Source of the DNA: Mesocentrotus franciscanus
Lineage: Eukaryota; Echinodermata; Echinoidea; Camarodonta; Strongylocentrotidae
DNA length: 64,000 nt
Reading direction: 5' to 3'
Assembly (NCBI GenBank): GCA_037976565.1
Contig: CP137668.1
Span: forward strand, 20,994,251 to 21,058,250
This document shows positions 12,501-22,355 of this stretch, in pieces. Below the pieces are notes generated by a model that made no database searches, was not told where the DNA came from, and saw nothing but the letters and a program-made list of their open reading frames with translations. Position 1 is the stretch's first letter, and each line of letters opens with the position of its first letter. Made by a program: the position numbers and the translations under genes.

Positions 12501-15500
12501 TAATGCTTACTACTCCTTGCAACAACTTGAAGGGTGTTTGTTTGTTGGTTGTCTGTCATTGCAGATTGGCTCACTGAAGATCCTGAAAGAGATCTCCCAG
12601 AACACCCAAATCCGTCGTGCCATCGCTGACCTTGGTGGCCTTCAGACCATGGTCAAGATCCTCAAATCCTTCAACAAGGATCTGAAGTGCTTGGCAGCAG
12701 AAACCATTGCCCATGTGGCCAAGTTTAGAAGAGCTCGCAGGACGGTCAGACAACATGGAGGTATCAGAAAGTTGGTATGTAGAACTTGATTATTCATGCA
12801 TGAATTATATTATTGGACATGGGATCATGTCATGGGAAAGGAGGGCACTATAGTCTTCAATCAGATGACATTAAATCAAGTGGATAAGAGTTTCAAAGCT
12901 GAGCTTAATTCTGAATTGATCATTCAATGGGTTGTTTGGACCAGCACAATATAAACAAACCAATGAAAACTTGCTGAAATCATATATTTACTAAAAAAAA
13001 CACAACTAAAATTTCCTCATGGACCACATCTTGCACACGTGGTCGTGACTATGTCATGCTTCAAGCGTAAAGCAATGTGATTTAAAATACATAATATCCA
13101 TTGTGTCTAATGAAATATCTTGTGCTTGCAAGAACAACCACAGGACAATAACAATAAAATTATTGTTCTACTTTCAAGGTTGCACTCCTTGACTGTGCAC
13201 CTCTTGGTTCAGCCCCTGTCTCTGTTGAGATAGAGAAAGACATTGATGTTGCCCGCTGTGGGGCACTTGCCCTGTGGAGCTGTAGTAAGAGCACCAAAAA
13301 TAAACAGGCCATTAGGAAGGCTGGTGGTATTCCTCTCCTGGCCCGCCTTCTTAAATCTCCTCATGAAAACATGCTGATACCTGTAGTAGGTACCCTCCAA
13401 GAATGTGCTTCAGAGGTGAGTTTTACATATTATTTTCCTAGATTATTTTAAAGGAAAGGTTGACTAGCAATCCTTGGGAGGGGGTGGGGGTGGGGAGGGG
13501 TATCATATTGAGCACTGTAAATAATCTGCATAAAGCACCCTAAACAAGGATCAAAGTCTATAGAGTAGTTTTGATACCCTATACAGTGATACCTTTCTAA
13601 CATCTCAGATTTTCTGGTCCTAAACAGGAATTTTATATCTTGCATGGTATTTTACACTCTATTCGAGAATTTGCTTCTTTTTAGCCAAAAAGGAAAAGTC
13701 AAAGAAAGAAAATCTGATTTGGAACACTTTACAGAATGATATCTTGATTCAAAGAAAAGAAAAGAAACTCTTGCAGGAACCATGAAAAATACACAAGGGA
13801 AGATTTTCAGACGTGTGCCCCTTTCCATAGTCCGGGCCAAAGGATCTGACATATGTAACTGTGCATAGCACTCCAAAAGGAAGAAAAAGACTGGAGGAAA
13901 AGAAGGGGAAAAATTTAATTGCATTCAAATTCAATGCTATACACATGCCATGTGGGCATTCATGAAAACACCTTCTGAAACCTTAAAGCAAAATTCACAT
14001 TCCATGATGCATTGATGCCAGATGACCCAGCCGGCTGGCCCAGGATGATGGCAATGCAATCAAACGGCGTAATTCAACTCCATTCTCGTCCACATGTACA
14101 GAGAAAAGGGGGGGGGGGTACTGATTTAATGCCTGGACAAATAGCTGACTTGGACTAGCTTTGCCCATTTAACTGCTTAAAGTCGAAACAAGTGGACTTC
14201 TGTTGCTTTGTACACAAAATGAAGCAGTGGCTCCAAAATATTACCTGCAATTTGAGTGAAAAAAAGTCAGATTCCCCGGAAAATAGACTAATCAAAATTG
14301 GCACATTTGTGTTTCCGCTTTTCATCCTCTTATCTCTGCTTTTATCTTTCTTTTTATCATGTATTTCCACATGATTTTAAAATCCTATCGGAGCTTTTAC
14401 TCTTGGGGCTACATGTATCAAATTTTCTACCCTTTCTGCGTATCTTCTTATGTCCAGTGAATTTGATACCCTTTTCCCAGATTTTACCTGTTTTTGATAC
14501 CCTTAAGGCGGTAACGTGCCTGGTGATGAAAAAATACCCTTTTTACATGTCTTGTGTAACGTGAATGATGAACAGACCTCAATAAGGCTCCACCCCGTGT
14601 TTCTCATTCTTTTTTTTTTGGGGGGGGGGGTTTCGAGATGGATGAAAAACGTTATTATGGAGATTATACCTATATCATACCAGGTTGTAGAAGTGCCGTT
14701 CAAGATGATGCTAGATGAAGATTTTATATGTTAATGAAGTATTCTCAGATGAACATCGAGGGGTTGATTTGTACATTTACATGGATGTAGTTTAGGAAAT
14801 GGGTGAGTTGGTTTCTTACGTATGTAGAGTTCATTTTGTGAATAGGTATTCCGGTCATGGATTTAGTGTTTCCCTCAGAACCATAAAGGGATTGAATACA
14901 AGTTACTATAAGAATTTTGTGAATTGTTAATGAATGAGGTTTCTGCAATTAAACACTTTTGAGATTTGCAAAGAGTTAAAGTTGCAATTCAATAATTTCA
15001 TGGCATGAAACTTGAGTGAAGTTAGACCACTGGCAGTAGAAGACAGACTCAAATGCCACTTGTTTTGCACTCCCAATTTGGATTTGAATAGGTTTTGTTT
15101 GATATTTCTGTTTTCATTCTCTCTTTGTCATTCACAGCATAGCTACCGTCTTGCCATCAGAACAGAGGGCATGATTGAAGACCTGGTCAAAAATCTGAAC
15201 AGCGAGAACCAGGAACTCCAAATGCACTGTGCTAGTGCAATCTTTAAATGTGCAGAAGAGAAAGAGACCCGTGACCTGGTGCGAACCTATGGAGGTCTAG
15301 ACCCCATGGTCTCTCTGCTGGACAATTCAGATAACAAGGAACTACTAGCTGCAGCCACTGGTGCCATCTGGAAATGTGCCATGAGCTCTGAGAATGTGAT
15401 GAGATTCCAGGAATTGAAGGCCATTGAAAGGCTTGTATCTCTACTCAATGACCAACCAGAAGAGGTAAAAATTAGTCAGACATTGCATGTATATACAATC

Positions 15501-18500
15501 ATATAAACCTAATCTCATTTCAACTTGGTTGGATTTCAATGAGAGTTTCAGAATGCAGCCAATTTTAGACTTTAATCTCTGTGTCAGTTAGTTTTCATGC
15601 AATCAAAGTAACCTTTCAAGATTCAGAATTTCTGTTTTGATTCTATGGGTATGTGAAAAATATATATTTGATTGGAACAAAGTATGTGGTGCATATACCT
15701 GTTTCTGTTTAGAAATGATGGGAAACAAACCAACAAACCAACAAAAATTCTTAGTCAAAACATTAATTTTTAGCTGGATTTTCCACTTTGCTCAAGAGGG
15801 GTTATATATGTGTTGAACAATCCCATAGATTTTCAACACATGCTTTAGCAACCATTGCTGTATGGTAAAAATTGAAACACTAAATGAATTCTACCTTCAA
15901 CCTTAGACTCTGAAACTATATATCTAACCCAAACCCTAAGCCTAACGTAAAATTTGACTACAACCCAAGCCCAAATCTTATATCATTTGACAGAATAATT
16001 TTTAGCACATGTTGACCACAACCTCCTACATGTAGTTCTGACATCAAAATGAAGCTTCTTTATGTGTAAATTTCAACCAATATGATGATGTCGAAAAATG
16101 ACCAATAATAATAATAATAATAATATTCCACTTTATATAGCGCTTAAAGGTATAGACCAGTTTTGGAAACGCCCCCCTCTCAAAAAACGAAATGGAAGTC
16201 CTTATTACCACTCATGTGAAAGAATATGTTTTGACTAATACGTGATGATACCAATTTTGCCGGGAAATCGCCTACTAATTGATATATTTGGTAAATTATC
16301 ATATCGATCCAGCCTGGATAGATATCACATAGTCCCTTATACATCTTTCTATGTACAGTGCTTGTAATTAACTTTACCAAGACTTGGCCAAATTTCTTAT
16401 CGTTTTGATGATTTCAGAACCTTGCAGTACACACCCAATACTTATATGCTAGATGATCAACCTTTCCTGATCGATTCCACAACGTTTCATTCACAATGCA
16501 ATCGCATGACCAGAACTGGTCTATACCTTTAATACACCTACGATGTCTCTTAAGGCCCGGTCACATATAGGGGACGCACGGCCCGCGCATTGAAAATTTG
16601 CAATTTCTTCCAGTGCGTTGTCGTGCGTTAGGTGTGCGTCATCCTTCGTTACTCGTTCGTCGAGTCTGCTGGACCAACGCTGGACGAACGCTATGCATTC
16701 GTCGGCATTTGCTGTGTGCGTCGGGATTTTTTGAGCATGCTTAAAAATGTCCGCGGAGCTCGACGCATGAATGTAAATGGCAAAAAGACGCCAGACATGC
16801 TAGACCAACGCCAGACATACGCGGAGCACACGCCCTGTATATGCGCAGCGCGCTAGCAACACGATATGCATTCGTAGTCAGCTCGCTAGCTTCTCCCAAA
16901 TCCTGACAAAAGTCGGGCTCAAGACTTTTTCTGATTTTCAATGCGCCGGCCGTGCGTCGTCTATGTGTGACCGGGCCATAAGCGCTTTACAGATATACTA
17001 TTATCCTGCATGGTCATTGGATTCATTGCTTGCCCGCACACACAATACCGCTTGTGATGTTTATTATATGAATTAGGAATGACTTCATGTCATTGTAATC
17101 ATGCCCTCTCTCTACTACCAGGTACTTGTGAACGTTGTAGGAGCCCTTGGGGAATGTGCTGCTCAAGAGCCTTCTAATAGGCAGTTGATCCGTAAGGCTG
17201 GAGGTATCCCATCATTGGTCAATCTTCTGACTGGTACCAATCAAGCTCTTCTTGTTAATGTGACCAAGGCTGTAGGAGCTTGTGCCACTGAAGCTGATAA
17301 CATGGGGTGAGTATTAATCCTCTGGTATCGTCTCATAAGAACAAGAGGGGCATTCACTCTGGAAAATGTAAACATGGTTAAGTAATTATATTCCCCTGGC
17401 CTTCTAGCTCTCACCAGAGGATATCTTTCTGATATGCAAACATCTGTCTCCCCCAATATAAGTGAATTTGATATTGCACTCCGGGGGATACATTCGCATT
17501 GCGCGGCAATACAGATTGCGATATTTCTAGTTATTATTTGATTTCATACTGATGATCCATCCTTTATTTCTCTGTCTGTAGCATCATTGATCGATTGGAT
17601 GGAGTAAGATTGCTATGGTCACTCCTGAAGAACCAGAACCCAGAGGTTCAAGCCAGTGCAGCTTGGGCTATCTGTCCATGCATCGAGAATGCCAAGGTAA
17701 GCTAGGACTTAACCTTTCTTTAACCCATGGGCGCATCTTGTACATTACACCCTGTCTTGCTTGATCCCAGGCAGATTCACATGAGCCAAAGCCAAAAACT
17801 TGTCATGTATCTAGCAGAAGAGTGCGAATACAAATTTACATCAAATTCATAAACGTTTTCTTTATTGCCAAAGTAATAATATCACTGTTTACAGTTGGAA
17901 CAATATGCAGACTGAAATGTGTTGCTTAGATGTAGTCAAAGAATGGTCAAGACTTAGATCGCTGTTTACTTGGAATGTATAACCATACATTGGCGCCCTT
18001 CTGCTAGGCACGAAACTGTTTTCACTTTAGAATCAAACAAAGGAAATGGGTTGTTTTCAAAATCCTGAGTTCAATGTAATAAGATAATTCAGTCTATTTC
18101 ACTGTAGAACATATAATTGAAAAAAGGTAAGTCGATCCATGGTATTTTGTCCATTGTTGTACAAAGTACAGCAAAGATTGTACTATAGCCGCTGATTGAT
18201 GTTGATAGCCTTGCTTGGGTCTGACTAACTATAAAGGAAAATCATACTTCACATGTTAAGTACATTCATTGTTCCTTATTCCTATTAACATAGGGGATGC
18301 ATAATGACCCATTGTAGTGGACTTTGCAGTGCACTAGAGGTGTCATAGTCAAGTGGTTTAAGCACTTGACTTGAAATGCAAAGGTTGTGGGTTAGATCCC
18401 GACATGCCACTAGTGTCCTTTGGCAAGAAATTATCTACATTTGCCACTCCATACGCAAGGAGAGAAATAGGGACCTGGTAGGATGATGAAAGCCTTTGTG

Positions 18501-20358
18501 TTAGTAATTGCCATATGCCATATTGCCATATATGGTAGGAATACTCTCCAGGAAGTAGAGATGGTGCACATTGTGCGTGAATGAATCGGTTGCCCGGGTA
18601 AATGATAGCTGTAAATCACTCAGATTAAGTATTTTGTATTATGCGCTATATAAATCCTGATTATTATTCTTATTAAATATGACCGATAAGTGTTATGCAG
18701 AACATATTCATTGTTTCCAATGTCATTCCTCTATGTAAAGGATGCTGGTGAAATGGTGAGGTCTTTTGTAGGAGGCTTGGAGCTCATTGTCAGCCTCCTC
18801 AAATCTGAAGACAAGGAAGTGTTGGCCAGTGTGTGTGCAGCCATTGCAAACATCGCCAAGGACGAGGAAAACCTCGCTGTTATCACTGATCATGGAGTGG
18901 TGCCTATGCTGGCCAGGCTAGCCTCAACGGTCAGTAGTATCTCTCTTTGTTTCTTGTTCTTAGAAAAGAAAAAGATTACATTAAATGCAAGATACCCTGT
19001 TGAAATGAAGAATATCATTTGAGAATGGAAAGCATCTTCTTTGATGCCAAGATATGATACATTTCAATGCGCTTTACATTAGATACAATAACAACACCTA
19101 GCTACAAAAAAAAATACATTTTAAACAATAAACATACAGAAAATACTTGACATAAATTCTACAATACTCAATTACTTTGTATATACTTTTTAATGGTAAG
19201 CACCGTATTTACACCATAGACTTCTTTGTTTTGCCTTTCTTATGAAATGTTATCATTGCAGCTAGTAGTGAATATGACCTTGCAGTGTTTTTCCTGTTGC
19301 ATACTACATATTGTTGTAGCCACATTTTACATGTATTGACATGAGTATCTCCTGTGTTACAACATGTATACCCTACACGCCATGTTTTGACTTCTCATGC
19401 TAGAAATACAATTGTAATGACTCAGTCCCATATGAAATGAAGAGGTTTTATTAGGTTTGTAACTGTCTGACCTTCTCACCACTCGACAGACTGATGATAA
19501 ACTGAGAAGACATCTAGCTGATGCCATTGCTAGATGCTGTATGTGGGGCAACAACAGGGTGGCATTTGGTCAGAACCAGGCAGTAGCTCCACTTGTCAAC
19601 TACCTTAAGTCACCTGATGCCAGTGTCCATTGTGCTACAGCAGAAGCACTCTACCAACTGTCTCGAGATCCAAACAACTGCATTACCATGCATGAGAGTG
19701 GGGTCGTCAAGGTGAGTGGCTAATAAAAGCTCTTACAAACACCTCTCATTGGTGGCACATTTGATTATGCAGCCACCTTATTACATAGGATACCATGTTT
19801 TTTCAAGTAATTATACTATGGTGCATTTGGACATACTCTATTTTTTTAATCGGAAGCCAAATAAACTGCAACTTGTGTTAATATATGACTTGCATAGGAC
19901 ATTGAATTTAGCACTTCATCTTTTCTGAGTTTGCACATGTAGCAAGTAACAAAAATACAAGTAAATATTATATATGTTTATACTAGTCTTTTGTACTGAA
20001 TCAGAATGGCATGTTGAAAATTTCTTATGAGGCCCCCAAAAAAAAGTAGAAATAATAAAATAAAGAAATCAGTCACCTGAATTCCACATATTGTTCTGAA
20101 TATTCATCCCAGTTATATACCAGCAAACATAAATGGCATATGACACTTTGGGGTATATGGAATGGACATGCCTCATCAGATTTGAGAGGATAAATTATCC
20201 AAATTTTATTAATTAATTCTTTTTTTATACTGTTTTGTCATCAGCTCCTAGTCTACATGGTAGGTTCTGATGTACCAGCTTTACAAGAGGCTGCTGCGGG
20301 ATGTATTGGAAATATCAGAAGACTGGCTCTGGCCAATGAGAAGGCCCGCTATAAATAA
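392..20358 (+). CDS. ODAD2: Outer dynein arm docking complex subunit 2 (armadillo repeat protein ARMC4), 3' 14 coding exons, gene span
   Basis: Fourteen exons (listed separately) join in frame into 914 residues plus TAA. The N-terminus (roughly 130 residues compared with the ~1040-residue human protein) lies upstream of the window. Seen: residues 1-150 hold a conserved N-terminal region with [16 protein letters not shown]; 151-320 are acidic and lysine-rich linker; from about 320 ([17 protein letters not shown]) to the end there are armadillo repeats with GGL/GGI turns about every 42 residues ([45 protein letters not shown]). Established: ODAD2 acts in the axonemal docking complex that attaches outer dynein arms to doublet microtubules of motile cilia, and loss causes primary ciliary dyskinesia in humans. 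The near residue-for-residue match over the repeat half makes the identity firm. No frameshift or internal stop is seen, so the gene looks functional. Confidence 0.96.
597..1532. other. ODAD2 intron, no recognised element
   Basis: AT-rich non-coding sequence with short homopolymers. I see no repeat with clear ends and no coding signal. Confidence 0.6.
1533..1776 (+). CDS. ODAD2: ODAD2 exon b
   Basis: The acceptor is TTCTTGTTGTAG and the donor GTATGT. The first base completes the split glycine, giving [20 protein letters not shown], and the exon ends on a whole codon (YQNK). It covers visible residues 69-150 and carries the conserved block [20 protein letters not shown] followed by [16 protein letters not shown], the best conserved part of the N-terminal half. 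Cysteines are frequent ([16 protein letters not shown]). Confidence 0.92.
1863..2450. mobile_element. MITE with TACCGTAAA-type terminal inverted repeats and 50-bp internal tandem repeats
   Basis: The left end TACCGTAAATCTCCGTGTAT and the right end (reverse complement TAACGTAAATTTTCGTGTAT) are imperfect inverted repeats, each followed inward by further AAGACG copies. A solo end of the same type lies near 56655-56702. If the outer TA is the target, this fits the Tc1/mariner-pogo group, but that is inference. The interior is homologous to the hAT-like MITE at 41395-41943, in the same orientation, although the ends differ completely. There is no intact reading frame. Confidence 0.75.
2011..2210. 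repeat. Four tandem 50-bp repeats
   Basis: TCACAAATAATAGTAAC starts at 2011, 2061, 2111 and 2161, an exact 50-bp period, with one to three changes per unit. The array has expanded a segment that is single-copy in the related element at 41395-41943. Confidence 0.9.
2751..3770. mobile_element. Repeat element with GCCTCCG/CGGAGGC ends and a six-unit AGGTCA satellite
   Basis: The left end reads TGCCTCCGCTACAACGTAGC and the right portion has GGCGGAGGCATCATCGACTG, an inverted pair. Inside, a tandem array begins at 2845, 2989, 3140, 3291, 3442 and 3585 (periods 144, 151, 151, 151, 143). Length differences equal one extra AAGGTCA heptamer: units have two or three head-to-tail AGGTCA hexamers spaced by one base. 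Apparent reading frames on the - strand are incidental, because the period is not a multiple of three. A decayed relative lies at 5610-5815. Confidence 0.85.
2803..2828. repeat. (ACGT)n microsatellite
   Basis: Six uninterrupted ACGT units, each self-complementary, at the junction between the element end and the satellite array. Confidence 0.9.
4430..4870. repeat. Degenerate tandem repeat, family of 9690-10340
   Basis: Three diverged units carry GGAATCA(T/C)C and AAGGGAGATCTAAAGTTGTT, each followed by a C/G-rich stretch near GGGGGCTTGGGAG. The same unit recurs in intron 5 of this gene (about 9690-10340). Confidence 0.7.
5021..5278 (+). CDS. ODAD2: ODAD2 exon c
   Basis: The acceptor is the pyrimidine-rich TTTGTTTTTTCAG and the donor GTAAGG. 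The exon is 86 whole codons, visible residues 151-236. It starts [20 protein letters not shown] and continues with an alpha-helical segment ([20 protein letters not shown]). It ends in an acidic-to-lysine charged tail (EEDFDEEDG, then [15 protein letters not shown]) that is probably disordered or coiled-coil linker. Confidence 0.93.
5610..5815. repeat. Decayed relative of the 2751-3770 element
   Basis: It has GATTAGATTTTGG, one CTAAGGTCAAAGG hexamer pair and a terminal GGCGGAGGCAT, in the same order as the 2751-3770 element, but only one degenerate unit. Confidence 0.7.
6150..6276. repeat. Dispersed repeat end, GGAGTGGACTTGCCCTTTAA type
   Basis: Shared features are AACTTTCTTATT, TTTTGCT(C/G)AAACTTT and a terminal GTGGACTT(G/A)CCCTTTAA. 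The same sequence is found at about 60470-60595 and, in reverse complement and split, at about 50086-50160 and 51370-51480. Confidence 0.65.
6530..6610. repeat. Direct duplication of a 41-bp unit
   Basis: TGAGGGCA...TTTTTTAAAGACTATTGAC(C/T)GGTAGGCGGG occurs at 6530 and again at 6571 with two differences. Confidence 0.9.
6721..7690. mobile_element. CTCGCCTGCGTAGC-family DNA element (copy 1)
   Basis: The left end GTCTCGCCTGCGTAGC is followed by AAAAAGCGAGAC, forming a short subterminal hairpin. The right end has the inverse (CAGGCGAGACCGCCGAGAGC). The interior contains several degenerate units of AAAGTCAAGGTCAAAGGTCA and CCATGAAACTTG about 180-200 bp apart. It is the same family as 23156-24360, but about 235 bp shorter. 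Non-coding and non-autonomous; superfamily not determined. Confidence 0.8.
7691..8752. other. Remainder of ODAD2 intron c-d, no recognised element
   Basis: AT-rich non-coding sequence. The 61-codon open frame at 8135-8320 has no recognisable similarity and no splice-site support. Confidence 0.6.
8753..8883 (+). CDS. ODAD2: ODAD2 exon d
   Basis: The acceptor is TTTTTTTTTAAACAG and the donor GTATTA, weaker than its neighbours. It encodes visible residues 237-279, a very basic low-complexity linker ([20 protein letters not shown], then [17 protein letters not shown]), and ends two bases into a serine codon finished by the next exon. The call rests on matching phase on both sides and on continuing the charged linker. 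The linker is poorly conserved in the family, so this is the least certain junction. Confidence 0.82.
8884..9352. other. ODAD2 intron d-e, nothing recognised
   Basis: Non-coding, AT-rich, with no repeat whose ends can be seen. Confidence 0.6.
9353..9512 (+). CDS. ODAD2: ODAD2 exon e
   Basis: The acceptor is TTGTTTGATCAG and the donor GTAAGC. The exon completes the split serine and reads [20 protein letters not shown], an acidic stretch [14 protein letters not shown], then [14 protein letters not shown]. That last segment is the conserved entry into the armadillo domain. Visible residues 280-333, ending on a codon boundary. Confidence 0.94.
9690..10340. repeat. Degenerate tandem repeat of roughly 200-bp units
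   Basis: Two good units (about 9706 and 9905) and one eroded unit share TGGATTCTAACC, GTAGGAATCA, GGGAGATCTAAAGTTGTT, then AGCCTTGAATATCCACCATA and GCAAGCATGGCAAACTAAAA. Same family as 4430-4870 in another intron of the same gene. Confidence 0.8.
10690..11210. repeat. Cluster of eight GGCARAACRACGT motifs in both orientations
   Basis: Close copies of ACGTTGTTTTGCC or its complement lie at about 10696, 10729, 10770, 10801, 10955, 10978, 11039 and 11196. The sequence between them is unrelated and the spacing is irregular, so it is not a simple tandem repeat. Confidence 0.75.
11982..12128 (+). CDS. ODAD2: ODAD2 exon f, first armadillo repeats
   Basis: The acceptor is ACCTTAAACAG and the donor GTGAGT. 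The exon is 49 whole codons, visible residues 334-382: [20 protein letters not shown], then [29 protein letters not shown]. The [11 protein letters not shown] segment is a classic third helix of an armadillo repeat. Confidence 0.97.
12129..12564. other. ODAD2 intron f-g, nothing recognised
   Basis: Plain intronic sequence; no repeat or coding signal seen. Confidence 0.6.
12565..12774 (+). CDS. ODAD2: ODAD2 exon g, armadillo repeats
   Basis: The acceptor is CTGTCATTGCAG and the donor GTATGT. The exon is 70 whole codons, visible residues 383-452, from [20 protein letters not shown] through [13 protein letters not shown] and [13 protein letters not shown] to [10 protein letters not shown]. It carries nearly two armadillo repeats with the usual GG turns. 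Confidence 0.97.
12775..13178. other. ODAD2 intron g-h, nothing recognised
   Basis: Plain intronic sequence; no repeat or coding signal seen. Confidence 0.6.
13179..13415 (+). CDS. ODAD2: ODAD2 exon h, armadillo repeats
   Basis: The acceptor is TTCTACTTTCAAG and the donor GTGAGT. The exon is 79 whole codons, visible residues 453-531: [20 protein letters not shown], then [40 protein letters not shown] and [15 protein letters not shown]. The first 20 residues form a loop insertion between repeats that is also present in vertebrate ODAD2. Confidence 0.96.
13416..15137. other. ODAD2 intron h-i, no delimited element
   Basis: Holds several G-runs (13480-13500, 14109-14119, 14613-14631, the last a T10/G10 step) but no repeat with recognisable ends. 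Short open frames here lack splice support or similarity. Confidence 0.6.
15138..15464 (+). CDS. ODAD2: ODAD2 exon i, armadillo repeats (largest exon)
   Basis: The acceptor is GTCATTCACAG and the donor GTAAAA. The exon is 109 whole codons, visible residues 532-640: [78 protein letters not shown] and [13 protein letters not shown]. It covers about two and a half armadillo repeats. Confidence 0.97.
16144..16532. mobile_element. MITE with TTAAAGGTATAGACCAGTT ends (copy 1)
   Basis: The left end TTAAAGGTATAGACCAGTTT and the right end CCAGAACTGGTCTATACCTTTAA are inverted repeats of about 23 bp. A second copy lies at 55418-55811 with high similarity throughout. TTAA at both tips could be part of the repeat or a target duplication (a piggyBac-like possibility). 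No coding potential. Confidence 0.85.
16554..16977. mobile_element. MITE with 44-bp GGCCCGGTCACA terminal inverted repeats
   Basis: GGCCCGGTCACATATAGGGG at the left matches the complement of the right end (GTGTGACCGGGCC) over about 44 bp, including GACGCACGGCC and GCGCATTGAAAAT. CG-rich within an AT-rich intron. It sits about 20 bp from the 16144-16532 MITE, and both interrupt an older repeat that resumes as AGCGCTTTACAG at 16980. Confidence 0.85.
17122..17306 (+). CDS. ODAD2: ODAD2 exon j, armadillo repeats
   Basis: The acceptor is CTCTACTACCAG and the donor GTGAGT. It encodes visible residues 641-701: [60 protein letters not shown]. It ends with GG, the first two bases of a glycine codon completed by the next exon. 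Confidence 0.96.
17395..17530. repeat. Repeat remnant sharing a 50-bp end with 45663-45716
   Basis: GGGGGATACATTCGCATTGC and AATACAGATTGCGATATTTC occur here at about 17483-17532 and again at about 45668-45716, with one difference. The common end suggests one mobile family. Confidence 0.7.
17582..17696 (+). CDS. ODAD2: ODAD2 exon k, armadillo repeat
   Basis: The acceptor is TCTCTGTCTGTAG and the donor GTAAGC. One base completes the split glycine, giving [20 protein letters not shown] then [18 protein letters not shown], visible residues 702-740. It was found from phase and homology because it has no internal start codon. Confidence 0.95.
18335..18675 (+). mobile_element. tRNA-derived SINE with (ATT)n tail
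   Basis: The 5' part looks like a tRNA. The A box TAGTCAAGTGG is at 18346-18356, and the B box GGTTAGATCCC (one mismatch to GGTTCGANYCC) is at 18390-18400, 44 bases apart. The body is about 240 bp of unrelated sequence. The end reads GCGCTATATAAATCCTG then TTATTATTCTTATT. The tail resembles the 3' end of the LINE remnant near 43230-43285 (GAGCGCTTTAAAAATG, ATTATTATTAC), consistent with a SINE mobilised by such a LINE. Confidence 0.8.
18741..18929 (+). CDS. ODAD2: ODAD2 exon l, armadillo repeats
   Basis: The acceptor is CTCTATGTAAAG and the donor GTCAGT. The exon is 63 whole codons, visible residues 741-803: [57 protein letters not shown]. This is among the most conserved stretches of the family. 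Confidence 0.97.
18930..19489. other. ODAD2 intron l-m, nothing recognised
   Basis: Plain intronic sequence apart from a short AGCGC-like motif near 19068; no delimited element. Confidence 0.55.
19490..19711 (+). CDS. ODAD2: ODAD2 exon m, armadillo repeats
   Basis: The acceptor is CACCACTCGACAG and the donor GTGAGT. The exon is 74 whole codons, visible residues 804-877: [66 protein letters not shown]. The CCMWGxNRVAFG motif is typical of ODAD2. Confidence 0.97.
19712..20244. other. ODAD2 last intron, nothing recognised
   Basis: AT-rich intronic sequence; no coding or repeat signal seen. Confidence 0.6.
20245..20358 (+). CDS. ODAD2: ODAD2 last coding exon and stop
   Basis: The acceptor is TTTTGTCATCAG. 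It encodes [37 protein letters not shown], visible residues 878-914, then TAA at 20356-20358. The C-terminal [15 protein letters not shown] signature ends at the same place as the vertebrate protein, so the stop is natural. Confidence 0.97.
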   Translation, partial: LLVYMVGSDVPALQEAAAGCIGNIRRLALANEKARYK

Positions 20359-21640
20359 ATTTCAACCCTACCAATAGCTATCTACCTATGGGAGGACAGA
20401 TACCACTGCCTGTACAAAGAATTTTGTGAACTGACTTTCAACAACACCAATAGGTTCAAAACAACGGAAGGGCAGTTACCACTAATGTCTGAAGAACATT
20501 TTGAATTGGCTCTGGCTCCGCCTATAAGAAATCCTTTGGTGCCGAAGTTGGAACTATACCTTGAAGTTTACCCTGCTTGGTATGACTAGTCAGATTAATG
20601 TACTCTACATGTTTCATCATGTATAAACTAAATTACATTAAAAATTTGTAATAACAATACAATTGTTAAAAGTAGAGTAACTGGTTTTAACTGTTGAACA
20701 TAGCATGATGAAATGGAATATTATTAAAATATATGTTATATTATATTTGTGACATAATTTGAATTGACATATTCCACTTTCCCATACATTGGATATTGTC
20801 TTTGTAAATGTTTTAAAGTGTTATATTATATTTTCAATAGAATGTTCCCACTCTTTATGTAAGAAAATGGATTTGCACAATGAAATTGTAGAATCAGTGG
20901 GTAAATTTTAAATCATAGCCAACTGGAAAAATGTTGTGATGAATTCTTATCCTCACTCAAGTTTACAGCATTCTTTCAAACAACGGAATTGATTGTGCCT
21001 TCCAACTGCATTCCTTCAGTTTTGCCATAAATGTTATTGCTTTAGAGTTCATAAGATATTGTTTTTGATTTTCTTCTTAAAATTATGGGGGATTAAATCC
21101 TGTTTTATTTTCTTTTTTAAAATCAATAAATGACCAAATTATTACTGTACACACATATAATTTGCTATATGCTAAATATTTTTCTTCGTCCTGTACTAAT
21201 TTGCCTGCTGATTTTTTTTTTTTTTTTTTGGGGGTACGGTTGAAGAAGATTTGAATATGAAGGTATTTTAATTTAAACATTCCCAGGGACTTTGTTTAAG
21301 ATTTATTTATTATTACATGTATGCAGGTGTATAAATTAATGTAAAATATAATGTGCATGTAAATATATCTATAAATATATATATCTTTTATTGACTGTTT
21401 TCTTGTATATTCTGATGAAACTTTAGCATTGAATTGATTGAATACTGTGAATTCTTGTAAAATACGTATATATACCGTCCAGTATGAGTTCATTGACATT
21501 TATTTGTGACAATATCAATTTGCTTGATGCAGTTCTGTTGAAGATATGAATTGATTAAAGACATTTCTTGCATTATGAAAGAGCAAAGTTCTGAGAGTAA
21601 GATAGCAAAAACATTGTACTCTTTGAATATGTAAATAAAA
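20359..21640 (+). other. ODAD2: ODAD2 3' UTR (probable), with candidate poly(A) signals
   Basis: AT-rich sequence after the stop with no coding signal. AATAAA hexamers occur at about 21125 and, better placed, at 21634-21639 (GTAAATAAAATC), followed by T-rich sequence. The end is inferred from the signals only; cDNA would fix it. Confidence 0.45.
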
Positions 21641-22079
21641 TCTTATTAATGCATTTTCTTAATTTGATTGATTTGTGTTTTTAGTGTAAAATTTGAATGG
21701 AGATTCAATGTGTCATTGTTGGAAAGTAATATATTGGTGATGGGCAATCACCAATTGTTACAGGAGGGGTCATATTTTTAACATTAGTGGAGATGTTTTT
21801 AAATTGTGACACTTGTGTCAATGTAAATGAGTGGAATAGCGATGAAAAAAACATTTGATATACAGTTGCAGATGGCTAATCTCAAAATATACTTTCTATA
21901 ATTATCTCCTACCCTCCTTATCCTTTTTCTTCGAATTGTTTTTCCCATTCATCTCCGATGACCAATTAACTTGTTCATAGCCAGTCTGATGCTATCAATA
22001 AATGTTTGTGTTTGTTAGTGTATAGCGCAATCTAACGTCGAAAACTACATAATATAATTTACCGTACATCCACAAGCGC

Positions 22080-22160
22080 TCTTTTTCTTCTTCTTCTGCT
22101 TCTTCTTCTGCCTCTTCTTCTTGATTCTGCTTCTTCTTCTTCTTCTTTCTTTTTCTCTTC
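22080..22160. repeat. (CTT)n/(TTCTTCTGC)n microsatellite
   Basis: Imperfect CTT and CTTCTGC triplet runs. The Glu/Lys-rich open frame on the - strand over it is a product of this composition. Confidence 0.9.
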
Positions 22161-22355
22161 TTTTCATACGAGACCGAGATCAATAGGAAACTATCAAAAA
22201 TTATCCTTCCTAATATGCAATAGAACGCACTCAGCTCAGCGGGGTTTTGCTTTGTCCCGAGTTTGTATAATAATTTGCTTAAAAGGGAATACCGAACAAA
22301 ACAAATAAACACCCTTTTCAAGCTTAATTAGTGCATGAAAAACACAACAGCGATA

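Noticed and set aside
18346..18420. Functional tRNA gene
   Set aside because: A and B boxes are present, but the acceptor stem does not pair and a long SINE body and ATT tail follow, so it is a SINE head.
21995..22321. Lys/Glu-rich - strand frame
   Set aside because: Produced by the CTT microsatellite at 22080-22160.
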